Notes: generated by a model not told the origin, from the letters alone. A DNA stretch of 64,000 nucleotides from Poindextera sp963719975 (GCA_963719975.1 CAVRED010000001.1:468190-532189), one strand, 5' to 3'; counted from the stretch's first letter, positions 50,357 to 59,014 are shown. Numbers and translations are program-made.

Positions 50357-51850
50357 TCAGTCGAAGCCGATGAAGTTCGGGTGGGCGCTGATCGGGCGCG
50401 CGGCCTTCAGTTTCGCGAGGTCGGGGAGGGGGCGCGCGGTCCGCGGGTCGCCGGCGAGCAGCGCCTCGAGCGCCGCCGCGGCGCTCAGCACCAGCGCATC
50501 GCCGCCGCGCGGTCCGACGATCTGCAGGCCGAACGGCATGCCGTTGCGATCCAGGCCGACCGGCAGCGAGATCGCCGGGTGGCCCGCCAGCGTCACCGCG
50601 TAGGCCAGCGCGAGCCAGTGGAAGTAGGTCCGGGTCGGCGCCCCGTCGATCTGCGCCGGATAGAGCTCGGTCCAGGGCCTCGGCGAGACGGTGATCGCGG
50701 GCGCGAGGATCAGGTCGTAGCCGGCGAAGAACGCCTGCCAGCGCCGATAGTAGGCGGTCTGCCGCGCCTGCGCCCGCGACACGTCCTGGGCCGAATAGCG
50801 CAGCCCCTCCTCGACGTTGCGCGTCACGTTCGGCCCGACATCTTGCGGGCGGGTGCGGACATTGTTCAGGTGGTTGGTCAGGTAGCCCAGCGAACGCAGC
50901 ACCTCGAAGGTCTCGTCGGCGTCGGCGCAGTCGGGCGTGGTATCGTCGGCTCGGGCGAACACGTTGCGGAAGAGGCCGGTCTTCTCCGCCAGCGTCTCGG
51001 CGATGAGCCGTTCGGTGGGCGCGAAGCCGAAGTCGGGCGTGATGGCGACCCGCAAGGCGGCGAGGTCGACCCCTGCCGGCGGATAGACGTCGCTCGGGCG
51101 GCGGACCATGCGGCCGTGGATGGTGGTCGCCAGCGGATCGCGGCCGTCGTCGCTGATCATCGCCGACAGCAAGAGCGCCGCGTCAGCGACCGTGCGGCCC
51201 ATCGGCCCCAGCACCGAGAGCGGGTTCCAGCCGGCCATGCGCTTCTCGCTCGGCACGAGGCCGGGCGTCGGGCGAAAGCCGACCACGCCGCAAAAGGCGG
51301 CCGGGTTGCGCAGGCTGCCGCCGGTGTCGGAGCCGGTGCACAGCGGCGCCATGCCGGTGGCCAGCGCCACCGCCGAGCCGCCGGACGAGCCGGCCGCCGA
51401 TTTCGACGGGTCGAACGGGTTGCCGGTCGCGCCATAGACGGCGTTCCTGGTGTTCGCGCCCGCGCCCCACTCCGGCGTGTTGGTCTTGCCGATGACGATG
51501 CCGCCGGCGGCCTTCACCCGGGCGACCATGCCGATGTCGGCGTCGGGAACGTTGTCGCGGAAGATCACGCTGCCGTAGGTGGTGCGCAGCCCGGCGACCT
51601 CGTCCAGGTCCTTCACCCCGACCGGCAGCCCGTGCAGCGGCGGCAGGTCCTCGCCGCGCGCCGTCGCCTCGTCGGCCGCCTTCGCCGCGGCGCGGGCGCG
51701 CTCGAAGTCTCGCGCCACCATGGCGTTCACCGCCGGATCCACCTGCTCGACGCGGGCGATGCAGCTCTCCATCAGCTCGCGCGCGGAAAGCTGCTTGGCG
51801 CCGATCAGCGCGCGGGCGGCGGTGGCTGCGAGGTCGCAAGGCTCGGTCAT
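50357..51850 (-). CDS. Amidase (amidase-signature family)
   Basis: 497 residues from ATG 51850, selected because GGGGGAGGAC lies 8 bases upstream. The Ser-cisSer-Lys triad is Lys80 (LPVGVKDL), Ser155 (AAGSSGGSA) and Ser179 (GSDTGGSLRNPAAFCG). TNTPEWGAGANTRN and NPFDPSKS are standard. It hydrolyses a carboxamide to the acid and ammonia; some members act as GatA-like transamidases, but no gatB/gatC neighbour is present and the sequence is of the catabolic type. No export signal. Confidence 0.93.
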   Translation of the reverse strand: MTEPCDLAATAARALIGAKQLSARELMESCIARVEQVDPAVNAMVARDFERARAAAKAADEATARGEDLPPLHGLPVGVKDLDEVAGLRTTYGSVIFRDNVPDADIGMVARVKAAGGIVIGKTNTPEWGAGANTRNAVYGATGNPFDPSKSAAGSSGGSAVALATGMAPLCTGSDTGGSLRNPAAFCGVVGFRPTPGLVPSEKRMAGWNPLSVLGPMGRTVADAALLLSAMISDDGRDPLATTIHGRMVRRPSDVYPPAGVDLAALRVAITPDFGFAPTERLIAETLAEKTGLFRNVFARADDTTPDCADADETFEVLRSLGYLTNHLNNVRTRPQDVGPNVTRNVEEGLRYSAQDVSRAQARQTAYYRRWQAFFAGYDLILAPAITVSPRPWTELYPAQIDGAPTRTYFHWLALAYAVTLAGHPAISLPVGLDRNGMPFGLQIVGPRGGDALVLSAAAALEALLAGDPRTARPLPDLAKLKAARPISAHPNFIGFD

Positions 51851-51934
51851 GCGGGCGTCCTCCCCCTTGGCGGCGTCGCGTGGGGCCAACTCGCCGTAGC
51901 ATGACCTGGACGCTCAATGAGAGGGGCAAAGCCG

Positions 51935-52354
51935 ATGATCGACCTCGCCTGGGAGGACGTCCGCGCCTTCCACCTCGCGTTCGGCTCGCCCGCGCCCGAC
52001 GCGCCGGCGGCGCTCGACCGCGACAAGGTGCTTCGCCGCGCCGCCTGGATCGAGGAGGAGGCCCAGGAGCTGCGCGAAGCGACGACCATCGCCGAGCAGG
52101 CCGACGCCTTCATCGACGCCATCTACTTCGCGATCGGCGGCCTGGTGGAGATGGGCATCCAGCCCGGGCCGCTGTGGGACATCGTCCAGGGCGCCAACAT
52201 GGCCAAGCTCTGGCCCGACGGCCGGCCCCGCTGGCGCGAGAGCGACGGCAAGGTGATCAAACCCGACGGCTGGCAAGACCCGGCCGAGAAACTCGCCGCC
52301 GAAATCCACCGGCAACTGGAGGCCTCCGCCGAACGTCCACGCGCTCGGGCTTAG
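51935..52354 (+). CDS. MazG-like all-alpha NTP pyrophosphatase fold protein
   Basis: 139 residues from ATG 51935 (AGAGGGG upstream). The all-alpha pyrophosphohydrolase signature is seen as WIEEEAQELREA (metal-binding EExxE) and EQADAFIDAIYFAIGG (ExxD). These are followed by WDIVQGANMAKLWPDG and GKVIKPDGWQDP, which recur in HisE/MazG-like proteins. It would hydrolyse a nucleoside triphosphate or related pyrophosphate. It is divergent from the amidase. Confidence 0.75.
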   Translation: MIDLAWEDVRAFHLAFGSPAPDAPAALDRDKVLRRAAWIEEEAQELREATTIAEQADAFIDAIYFAIGGLVEMGIQPGPLWDIVQGANMAKLWPDGRPRWRESDGKVIKPDGWQDPAEKLAAEIHRQLEASAERPRARA

Positions 52355-52365
52355 GGATCGCGACC

Positions 52366-53201
52366 CTAGGCTCGCCAGGCCCGCGCGAGTTCGGCGACGG
52401 TTTGGAAGCGCTCCCGCCGATCCGGCTCACACGCCTTGCGCATCGCCGCGTGCTGAGCGTCTGAACCGCGGAAAGGAGCGCGGTCCAGCGCGCCGTCGCC
52501 GAGGAGGACCGATGCCGCTCGCCCAAGGTTGAAGACCGTCGTGCGCTCGTCGATCGTCGCGCCCAGTTCGTACTCTTCCGGCGCCATGAAGCGGTCCGAG
52601 CCGAACAGGCGGCCCATCTCGTTGGTGAACGGCCCGAGGTGATAGGTGTCGAGGTCGATCAGGTGCAGCTGGCGGGCCGCGAAGTCGTAGATCATGCAGC
52701 CGTCGTAGAAGTCGCAGGCGACCCAGCCCTGGCCGCACAGGCGCGCATGCACGTCGATGACCCCGTCGAGGGCGGCCGTGATCTCTTCCGGCGCGAGGGC
52801 GCCGGAAGCGCTGCAGCGGAACTCGATGGGTCCTCGCGGCGGTCGGCCGGCGTGTGCAACAGCTCGCCGTCCACCCAGTCGTAGACCAGCATCGGTCCCC
52901 ACGCCGACGGCACGACCCCGTGCAGGTGCGGCATGCCGGCGGGATGCTCCAGCACGCGCGCGATACGCTGGGCGTTCTCCAGGAGGCCGATGCGGTCGGC
53001 GTGGTTCAGGTACGGCTTGGGGTTGTCCGGCTCGCCCGCGGTCTTGACGAACCACCGCCGCCCGCCGGTCTCGAGGCCAAAGGAGATGTTGCCCGAGTCC
53101 TGCGTCCGCAAGTCGAACCGAGCAAACACCCGCCCGAGCCCCTCCAGGTAGGCCGGCGGCGCAAGCGCAGTCCGATCATCGAACGGCCAGTCAGGTATCA
53201 T
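52366..53201 (-). CDS. Kinase-fold phosphotransferase, frameshifted near 52838
   Basis: From ATG 53201 the N-lobe reads RFDLRTQDSGNISFGLETGG and RWFVKTAG (nucleotide Lys), then GPMLVYDWVDGELLHTPADR (hinge). The frame then shifts and continues GALAPEEITAALDGVIDVH. The catalytic loop is VACDFYDGCMIYDF and the metal loop LHLIDLDTYHLGPF, as in aminoglycoside phosphotransferase/Ser-Thr kinase-like proteins; the usual HxD is CDF here. About 278 residues. An acceptor cannot be inferred. Convergent with the MazG-like gene (11-base gap). Confidence 0.7.
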
Positions 53202-53243
53202 CTGCGGCAGGTAGCACGGTCCTTCCAGACGCGCTCCCCACAC

Positions 53244-53362
53244 CTCTCCCAAAGGGAGAGGGAGGGGCCCCGAGCGAAGCGATGGGGAGGGTGAGGGGTT
53301 ACAGCCTCTCGGATTACGCTCAGGCGGCGTACACCCTCATCCTCCCACGCTGGCGCGTGGGC
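53244..53362. repeat. REP-like palindromes in a 204-base intergenic region
   Basis: CTCTCCC/GGGAGAG (53244-53250 / 53254-53260) and CCCACGC/GCGTGGG (53345-53351 / 53356-53362) are perfect hairpins in a region of CCCCTCC-type runs between the phosphotransferase start and the stop of the PadR-linked membrane gene. Same style as the repeats at 17950 and 38911. No coding potential seen. Confidence 0.6.
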
Positions 53363-53405
53363 CCCTCCTTCTCTCTACGGGAGAAGAGTGGAGGGCGCAG
53401 GCCCC

Positions 53406-54380
53406 TCACCGCTCAGGCCGGACCAGGCGCCAAGCGTCCCAGACCAGGGTGAAGGCGGCGACGACCGCCACGATGATCAGCGTCACCACGGCCCCGATGT
53501 TCACGCCCAGCTGCACGCCGGCGATCGACTGCGCCGGCAGGCCGGTCCCCGTGACGACCGCCCACTGGCCGGCGCGGGCGAGGACGCCGGCGGTTGCGAG
53601 GACGCCCGCCTGCTGCACGATCTCCAGCGCGTAGCCCGCCCGCCGCTTGCCCCACCCCGCCAGCTTGACGGCATGCACGGCGATGGTGAGCAGCGAAAGG
53701 GCGATGATCGGCCAGTAGAGCTCGCCCCAGACCGGCGTCAGCGCGAAATGCAGGCTCTGGCCGGGCTTGGCCGCGATATACGGCTGCCAGGAAAGCGGGA
53801 CCGCGCCGGTCCACCAGAGCAGGAAGAGACCCACGACGATGATGCCGGCCACATGGTCCGCGGGCCGCTGGCCGGGCCGGCGCGGCGCCTGCAGTCGCGG
53901 CAGGTCGCTGACCCGCCAGGCTTTGAGCAGGTTTCCGCCCGCCGGCGTCCGTTCGAGGATGGCGAACACCAGCGTGACCGCGCCGATGGCCGCGAACGAG
54001 CCGGTCCAGACGACGCCGATCGCCACCCTGATCGCGTGGCCGATCGCGCCCGGGGTGACGGCCGCGTTGACGAGGCCCGTGACCAGCGCCGAGCCGACGA
54101 TGACCGCGAGCACGATCTTCAGCACGAGCGTGTAGATCGGATAAATCTCCGGCCCGATCAGGTACTGCTGGCGCCCATAACGGCCGGCCACGGCGGCCGG
54201 GTGGCCGAAGTCCTTCAACAGCGCCTCGTCCTCGGCGCGCGTCAGCGGGCGGCCGAGCTCGGCCGCCTTCTCCTCGCGGCGGGTGAGCAGCACGTCCCGC
54301 AGCTCGGCGGTGATGTCCTCGCGCTCTTCGCGGGGCAACAGGATGCCTACGGCGGCGAGATAGCGGTCGATGAGCTCCAT
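53406..54380 (-). CDS. Multispan membrane protein with N-terminal HAAS/DUF1700-like domain, PadR partner
   Basis: 324 residues. Residues 1-70 (MELIDRYLAAVGILLPREER, LLKDFGHPAAVAGRYGRQQY) form the helical prefix seen in proteins encoded beside PadR regulators. Six or more hydrophobic helices follow, from about residue 80. ATG 54380 lies 13 bases after the padR stop, so the two are co-transcribed. The known pattern is a PadR repressor controlling a membrane protein of unknown function involved in envelope or drug stress; the precise role here is open. Confidence 0.75.
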   Translation of the reverse strand: MELIDRYLAAVGILLPREEREDITAELRDVLLTRREEKAAELGRPLTRAEDEALLKDFGHPAAVAGRYGRQQYLIGPEIYPIYTLVLKIVLAVIVGSALVTGLVNAAVTPGAIGHAIRVAIGVVWTGSFAAIGAVTLVFAILERTPAGGNLLKAWRVSDLPRLQAPRRPGQRPADHVAGIIVVGLFLLWWTGAVPLSWQPYIAAKPGQSLHFALTPVWGELYWPIIALSLLTIAVHAVKLAGWGKRRAGYALEIVQQAGVLATAGVLARAGQWAVVTGTGLPAQSIAGVQLGVNIGAVVTLIIVAVVAAFTLVWDAWRLVRPER

Positions 54381-54393
54381 GGGTCGGGCTCCC

Positions 54394-54735
54394 TCAGATC
54401 AGTTTGTTCAGGGTGATGTTGATGGCCCGCCACTCGTCGACGAGCTCGGCCAAGAGGCCCGCGCCATCGCTCGAGAGGCGGTAGAAGCGCTTGTTGCGCT
54501 TGTCCTCTTCGCGCCATTCGCTGGTGAGCAGCCCCTGCGACTCGAGTCGCCGCAGCATCGGGTAGAGCGCGCCTTCGTCGATCGGAAGGCCGGCGTCCGC
54601 CAGTTCCTTGCGCAGCGTGTACCCGTAGCGCTCGCTCTTCAGCGCCGCGAGCACCGCCAGCACCAGGCTCCCGCGCCTCAGCTCCAGCCGCAGCTTCTCG
54701 AAAGTGTCGTCGTCCAGGGGCATGACCTGTGCCAT
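54394..54735 (-). CDS. PadR family transcriptional regulator
   Basis: 113 residues, short PadR (subfamily 2-like). The winged helix is evident in RRGSLVLAVLAALKSERYGY, TLRKELADAG, DEGALYPMLRRLESQGLLTS and the wing WREEDKRNKRFYRLSSDG. An alternative start at 54723 (MPLDDDTF) would leave an AGG upstream. If transcription begins inside the operator, the first ATG may be used without a leader. It probably represses itself and the membrane gene downstream through the palindrome at 54735-54775. Confidence 0.9.
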   Translation of the reverse strand: MAQVMPLDDDTFEKLRLELRRGSLVLAVLAALKSERYGYTLRKELADAGLPIDEGALYPMLRRLESQGLLTSEWREEDKRNKRFYRLSSDGAGLLAELVDEWRAINITLNKLI

Positions 54736-54775
54736 ACATAGTGTGTTCTACACAGTGTGTGGCACACAGTATGTA
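54735..54775 (-). promoter_or_regulatory. Candidate double PadR operator
   Basis: A 41-base imperfect palindrome with 17 of 20 matching pairs and its centre at 54755. The outer arms are TACATA (54735-54740) and TATGTA (54770-54775). Each 20-base half is itself a GTGTG...CACA dyad, so two related sites lie head to head. It overlaps the padR start codon and lies 73 bases upstream of the divergent CAP-domain gene. PadR proteins of this class bind such ATGT/ACAT-type dyads. Confidence 0.65.
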
Positions 54776-54847
54776 GGCCGTCAAGGCTTTGACATCACCG
54801 TCATCAACGGCTCAGCTGCTTGCACGCCGAGAGAACCGGAGGGCGGG

Positions 54848-56529
54848 ATGGCGAGCACCGGTGCTAGCGCTTTCGTGGTCGCTCTTGCCGCGATGGCCTT
54901 GTGGGGCGCCGACGCGAGGGCGGACGTCAATCCGAACGGCGATTGCTGGATTGACGCTCAGACAGGAAAGCCGGCGCCGAGGGTCCCCGAGAGTGCCGTT
55001 AACTACGCCGGGGCCACCGTCCAAGGGGCGGGTGCGGCTGAGTTCGATCCTGAGAACTCGAACCGCGCAGTAAATTCAAAGACTGGCCGGACCTTCATCA
55101 GGCAACCGGACGGTTCGTGGATTGACGCGCAGTCCGGTCAGCCTGTGCCGACCGCGCCCGAGAGCGCTGCGAACTATGGTGGCGCGACGGTCCAAGGGAC
55201 GGGTGCAGCTCAGTTCGATCCCGAGAACCCGAACCGCGCAGTGAATTCAAAGACTGGCCAGACATTCATCCGCGTGCCCTGCCCACAGCCTGCCGCGTCT
55301 GAACACGCCGCAACTCCGCGAGCACCGTCGGCGCTGGAGGTCGCGGTTCTGAACGAGATCAACGCCGCGCGCACCGACCCGCACACCTACGCCCATCGGC
55401 TCCGCCCAGCGCCCTATGTCGACATCAGCGACGCGGCGGCATTCCTAACCAATCATGCGCCGATCCCGCCGCTGACCGAAGACCCCAGGCTGGCCGGCGT
55501 CGCCATCGCCCATGAAGAGGAGCAGGGCCCCGAGGGCGGCGAGAGCCACACCGGCGCCGACGGCTCGAGCCCAGGCCAGCGGATGCGGGCGGCGGGCGTG
55601 CAGACCAGCGAATACGCCGAGATCATCTCCGTCGGCTACGCGACCGCGGGCGGCGTGGTCGAGCAGGAGGTCGTAGACCAGCCGGGCCGAACCACCCCCA
55701 CCGGGACGACGCGTTCGACCCGAACCTCGCGGTCGCTGGGGTCGGCTGCGGGCCGAACACGAAATTCGGGAGCATGTGCGTGATCGACCTCGCCAGCACC
55801 TATGCTCCGCCCGCGCCCAGCAGGCAGGAGGCGTACGACTGCGGCGGCGTGTTCTACGACGGCGGGCGCCACCCCGTGACTGCGCCGCCGTTCCCGGCCG
55901 CAACACGTACTGACGCGGACGTGAGCGCCTGGAAGGCCAGCGTCTCAGCGTTCTATTCCGAAGCCTACACGAGCTCGGGCGCCAAGCTCAGTGCTGGGAA
56001 GGCCGCTCTGTGCACGGAATGGTTTGAGGAGCGCCAGGAGCCGGCCGCGGCGCGCCCTGACGGACCCCAAGTCGCGCGGATCACCGAGGATGCGATGCAG
56101 AAGGTCCTCGACGCCTATGAGAAGGCGCACCCCATCGAGGGCGACAAGGCCGAGCAGAGCATGAGCGTCGAGGAGGACGGGACCGTCAACAGCGGGATGA
56201 TCTCCTGGTTCTCGCAAGGCGCCGAGATCTATCGCGCCGAGTTCAATTCCGAGGGCAAGCTGATCAAGGCCTTCCAGACGCCGGAGGGCCGCTCGCTGGA
56301 CATCATGAAGAAGTTCGAATTCGCCTACTACAGCGGCGACCATGGCATCGCCGCTGCATCCCTCGGGCGCACGGCCGACGGTCTGACCTACATCAGCCAC
56401 ATCAGCTACACCAACTCCACGGGTCGCTACCGCGGGTTCATGGACTTCGACCAGACCGGCTCGCTGACCAAAGGCGTCGTCTACAAGGCCAACGGCGACA
56501 CTCTCGCCCGTTGGAACACGCCGCCGTAG
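54848..56529 (+). CDS. Secreted CAP-domain protein with tandem N-terminal repeats, frameshifted near 55685
   Basis: ATG 54848 follows GGAGGG. A Sec signal (MASTGASAFVVALAAMALWG) is followed by two 52-residue repeats (34-85 and 91-142, 41 of 52 identical) sharing WIDAQ, NRAVNSKTG and TFIR. A CAP/SCP domain comes next (LEVAVLNEINAARTDPHTYA, GGESHTGADGSSPGQRMRAA, GVGCGPNTKFGSMCVIDLAS), split by a one-base shift near 55683-55687. The final 220 residues (from about 55860) form a further domain I do not recognise (AFYSEAYTSSGAKLSAGKAA, EDAMQKVLDAYEKAHP). Total about 560 residues. CAP proteins are secreted, calcium-dependent or lipid-binding in other systems. Confidence 0.75.
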
Positions 56530-56569
56530 CCCGCCGTGCTCGCTGTGCGGCGCGTCAACGCGGAAGGCG

Positions 56570-56959
56570 TCACCAGACGAGATCGGCCAGGATCACAACG
56601 ATGCCGGCCTGGGCGAGGGTCCAGAGCACCGGCCGCACGCCTGGCGGCGCGTAGGCATAGGCCGGAACGTAGGCAATTCGCGCGAGCACGAACGTCCACG
56701 CGCCGATCGATGACAACGGGCCGGCCGCGTGAGCGGCGTGCACCACGAAGACCGCGGCGATGAACTGCGGAAAGATCTCGAGCAGGTTGCGATGGGCGCG
56801 CACGAAGCGACCGCTCACGCCGACCACATCGCGTGGCTGGTCGCGCGGACCGGCCACCCACGCCCCGCCCAGCTGGCGCAGCGTCAGCACGCTGGCGATC
56901 GTCAGTTGCGCCATGGCAAGCAGGATGGCCGCCACGACCGCCCACAGATCGCCCGTCAT
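56570..56959 (-). CDS. MAPEG family membrane protein
   Basis: 129 residues with four hydrophobic helices. MAPEG motifs are SGRFVRAHRNLLEIFPQFIA (helix 2, Arg-x-x-Arg and Glu) and GAWTFVLARIAYVPAYAYAP. Start ATG 56959 follows GGAGGGG. Family members are membrane glutathione transferases/peroxidases or related proteins of unknown function; the bacterial COG3686-like ones are uncharacterised. Convergent with the CAP gene. Confidence 0.88.
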   Translation of the reverse strand: MTGDLWAVVAAILLAMAQLTIASVLTLRQLGGAWVAGPRDQPRDVVGVSGRFVRAHRNLLEIFPQFIAAVFVVHAAHAAGPLSSIGAWTFVLARIAYVPAYAYAPPGVRPVLWTLAQAGIVVILADLVW

Positions 56960-57054
56960 TGCCGCCCCTCCAGGCTGGCGTGCCGAGCCGAAGCGCCGTC
57001 AGGCGCGAAGGCTGGTGCCCAGGTCGAACTCGAAAACTCTGCCTAACGTGCTGT

Positions 57055-57109
57055 TTATCAAGTCATTTGATAAGCATGAACTAAATCGTGACCCCCAAAG
57101 TGACCCCCG
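57055..57109. other. AT-rich hairpin and GTGACCCCC direct repeats at the edge of an atypical region
   Basis: TTATCAA (57055-57061) and TTGATAA (57067-57073) form a perfect 7-bp inverted repeat in an AT-rich stretch that stands out from the surrounding sequence. Shortly after, GTGACCCCC occurs twice (57089-57097 and 57101-57109). Everything to the left is ordinary; to the right begin small secreted-protein genes and an insertion sequence. It could be a recombination scar or attachment-site remnant. No integrase is visible. Confidence 0.35.
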
Positions 57110-57225
57110 GACAAGCGCTCTGCTCGGTATTTTAGCGCCCCCAGCGCGCGTCGCAGCGGGCAGCGTTGCCATGCGACACCGGTGGCGCATACTGCGGTTT
57201 CATTGGCTGCCTGGAGATCGCCGCG

Positions 57226-57489
57226 ATGAAGGGCGTTCCTGTAGGCTTTGCGATTGTGCTGACATGCTTGGCGGTCATAGAGCCCGCCGACGCCGCGACG
57301 CGGACGGGCGGCCCCCCCGGCTCCGCCGGGCTGCCTGGCCATCCGCCGGCGGTTGGGGCGTGCAAGTCCAATCCGGTCGTGCTCCGTAGATGCACCGATC
57401 TTTGGAACCAGTGCGTCAGCGTGCGCCATCGCGGCGATCCTTGTCCCGGCGAGTGGCGACGCTGCTGCTCGCCGGTCAATAGGCCCTGA
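57226..57489 (+). CDS. Small secreted cysteine-rich protein
   Basis: 87 residues from ATG 57226, chosen because a Sec signal (MKGVPVGFAIVLTCLAVIEP, cleavage after ADA) begins there; the frame opens 20 codons earlier. The mature 60-residue part is Gly/Pro-rich, then has six cysteines in its last 43 residues (ACKSN, RRCTD, NQCVS, DPCPG, WRRCC). No family recognised. It is the only plus-strand member of the seven-gene group and is convergent with the rest. Confidence 0.6.
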   Translation: MKGVPVGFAIVLTCLAVIEPADAATRTGGPPGSAGLPGHPPAVGACKSNPVVLRRCTDLWNQCVSVRHRGDPCPGEWRRCCSPVNRP

Positions 57490-57512
57490 GAGGGCCGCGG
57501 CGGAGCACCGAC

Positions 57513-57752
57513 CTAGCGCATGGGCGCGTTTGGGATGCAGCGCCAGACCTCTCGACCGGTCTCGGGGTCCTCGTACAGCCGCGCGGTCGTGCCATGCCTG
57601 CAGTTCGGCTTAGGCGGCGTGTGGTAGCGCCCAGGCGTGGGCGCGATCGCGCGCCTGGACACGGTCGCACTGAAGGTTGCTGCGGTCGCAAACGACTGGA
57701 TCGCGCAAATCACGAGTCCAGCGATGAGCAGGCCTGTAGTCAGGCTCCTCAC
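57513..57752 (-). CDS. Small secreted protein with two cysteines
   Basis: 79 residues from GTG 57752, preferred because GGAG lies 6 bases upstream and a signal peptide follows (RSLTTGLLIAGLVICAIQSF, cleavage near ATAA). The frame continues 35 codons upstream without a signal. The mature part contains PPKPNCRHGTTARLYEDPE and EVWRCIPN, that is, a single likely disulphide around a short acidic loop. No family recognised. Stop lies 24 bases from the convergent secreted-protein gene. Confidence 0.55.
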   Translation of the reverse strand: MRSLTTGLLIAGLVICAIQSFATAATFSATVSRRAIAPTPGRYHTPPKPNCRHGTTARLYEDPETGREVWRCIPNAPMR

Positions 57753-57853
57753 GTCCGCTCCGTCCGGTGAACCTTCGCCAACGGGATCCGCCACGGGTGG
57801 TTCACAAGGCGCGCGGCGGTTTGGAAGGCGCTTACCGACAGTGGCGGCCCAAC

Positions 57854-58123
57854 TCAATCCGCGCTGAAAGGGTGCGGGCGGTGGGCTCGGCTCGCTGGCG
57901 CTAGGGAAACGTCAAAACGCGGCAGCCAAACTTCTTCGGAAAACAGAACTCCGTTGCAGAGATATTGGCCCGTTGGACAGTGCGGGCACACCTTGGCCCT
58001 GGCTATGCAGATCGAGCCGCACGGTTTCGTTGGAAATCGGCACTGGAGTCTCAGTTGCGCCTCCGCGGGGGCCGCGGCTAGCGCCAACACGACAACGAAT
58101 GTCCAGGTGAACGCTAGCCTCAT
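57854..58123 (-). CDS. Small secreted protein with Cx3Cx6C module
   Basis: 89 residues from ATG 58123 (GGGAGA upstream), with a Sec signal MRLAFTWTFVVVLALAAAPA. The mature part begins QLRLQCRFPTKPCGSICIAR, containing the module C-GSI-C-IARAKV-C, followed by CPHCPTGQYLC. The C-terminal 30 residues are Arg/Pro/His-rich. The module recurs in the two neighbours at 58174 and 59108. Function unknown; disulphide bonding or metal binding in the envelope is possible. Confidence 0.6.
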   Translation of the reverse strand: MRLAFTWTFVVVLALAAAPAEAQLRLQCRFPTKPCGSICIARAKVCPHCPTGQYLCNGVLFSEEVWLPRFDVSLAPASRAHRPHPFSAD

Positions 58124-58173
58124 CGCGAGATCTCCCGTGCAGGGGCGCTCAAAGACGGGGACGCCGGCCAGGC

Positions 58174-58374
58174 CTAGAGGTGGCAGACCTTGCCCCTGGG
58201 GAGGCAGGTGGGACCGCATGTAACGAACCTGCAGCAGACCCTATTTGCGGAAATACAAGCGCCGTGACAGATCTTGCCAGTCAGCTCGCCGTTAGGGCCG
58301 CGCCGGCACTGCTTCGCGTCGGCGGCGCCGGCGGCCATTGTCAGGATCGCGGCCAGCACTAGAGCGCGTTTCAC
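58174..58374 (-). CDS. Small secreted protein with two Cx3Cx6C modules
   Basis: 66 residues from GTG 58374 (GGGAGG 7 bases upstream). Signal peptide KRALVLAAILTMAAGAADA. The mature 46 residues contain eight cysteines arranged as two copies of one module: C-HGA-C-ISANRV-C and C-GPT-C-LPRGKV-C, joined by CRFVT. It looks like an internal duplication of the single module in its neighbours. No named family recognised. The gene ends 50 bases from the start of the next minus-strand member. Confidence 0.6.
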   Translation of the reverse strand: MKRALVLAAILTMAAGAADAKQCRRGPNGELTGKICHGACISANRVCCRFVTCGPTCLPRGKVCHL

Positions 58375-58523
58375 GTCGGTCCTCCCGCGGTAGATGCAGC
58401 ACGGTGGCGCCGCCACGTGACGATGTGAAGAGCCAGGCGCTCGACCGCTAGGAATCCAGGCCCCGGCTCAGAGCAGCTCACGACCATGCGACGAAGCTAG
58501 CCCCTAGACCGCCCCTCGCGAAA

Positions 58524-58547
58524 GTCCGCTTCCGACCCGTAGCGGAC
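58524..58547. repeat. Dispersed palindromic repeat, copy 1
   Basis: GTCCGCT (58524-58530) and AGCGGAC (58541-58547) flank TCCGACCCGT. The same layout recurs at 59015, 62447, 62524, 63091, 63801 and 63924, all within the last 6 kb. A short structured intergenic repeat. Confidence 0.6.
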
Positions 58548-58600
58548 GTTCGCCAAGATTGGTTGCATTGACAACTGTTCCGATTCGATCGCGCGGCAAC

Positions 58601-58885
58601 CTATTTTGGCACGACAGGATTTTGAATGCAGTGATAGGCGCTCCACTTCACACACTTAGTATTGAGGTTGATCCCCCCGCTCCCATTTCGGGCCGGTACA
58701 GACTTTAGGCAGTTTCTTCCCCAATGATACCCCGGACTGCAATGTCCGGGCAAAGGTGTCACCTTAACGCCGGCGGGCGGAGATTGGACGTCTGCGGCGT
58801 TCGCCGGTATATTGTCTACCGTCGCCATCATGGCGGCCATCACCAATACTAAGCTCGAAGCAAAAGCCCACCTTGAAAGCTTCAT
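58601..58885 (-). CDS. Small secreted cysteine-containing protein
   Basis: 94 residues from ATG 58885 with a strong GAAGGGAGG upstream. Signal peptide MKLSRWAFASSLVLVMAAMM, cleavage near ANAA. The mature part is lower in GC than its neighbours and has HCSPGYHWGRNCLK and NTKCVKWSAYHCIQN, two Cys pairs with aromatic spacers. The Pro/Gly-Tyr-His-Trp style resembles small periplasmic or colicin-inhibitor-like proteins in general character only. No family recognised. Confidence 0.6.
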   Translation of the reverse strand: MKLSRWAFASSLVLVMAAMMATVDNIPANAADVQSPPAGVKVTPLPGHCSPGYHWGRNCLKSVPARNGSGGINLNTKCVKWSAYHCIQNPVVPK

Positions 58886-59014
58886 GCTAGCCTCCCTTCA
58901 GCATCTGCGTGAAGTGCCACTGTACACCCGCGCCAGGGGCCTCAAAGACGGAAATGGCCTGGCGAGCGGGCCGGCGCACCCCCCCGAGTGTCTGCTTTCC
59001 GGCTAGGAGGTAGC

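Noticed and set aside
57055..57073. AT-rich hairpin considered as a dif site
   Set aside because: Arms and spacer do not resemble the 11-6-11 XerCD layout and the sequence lacks the usual dif core.
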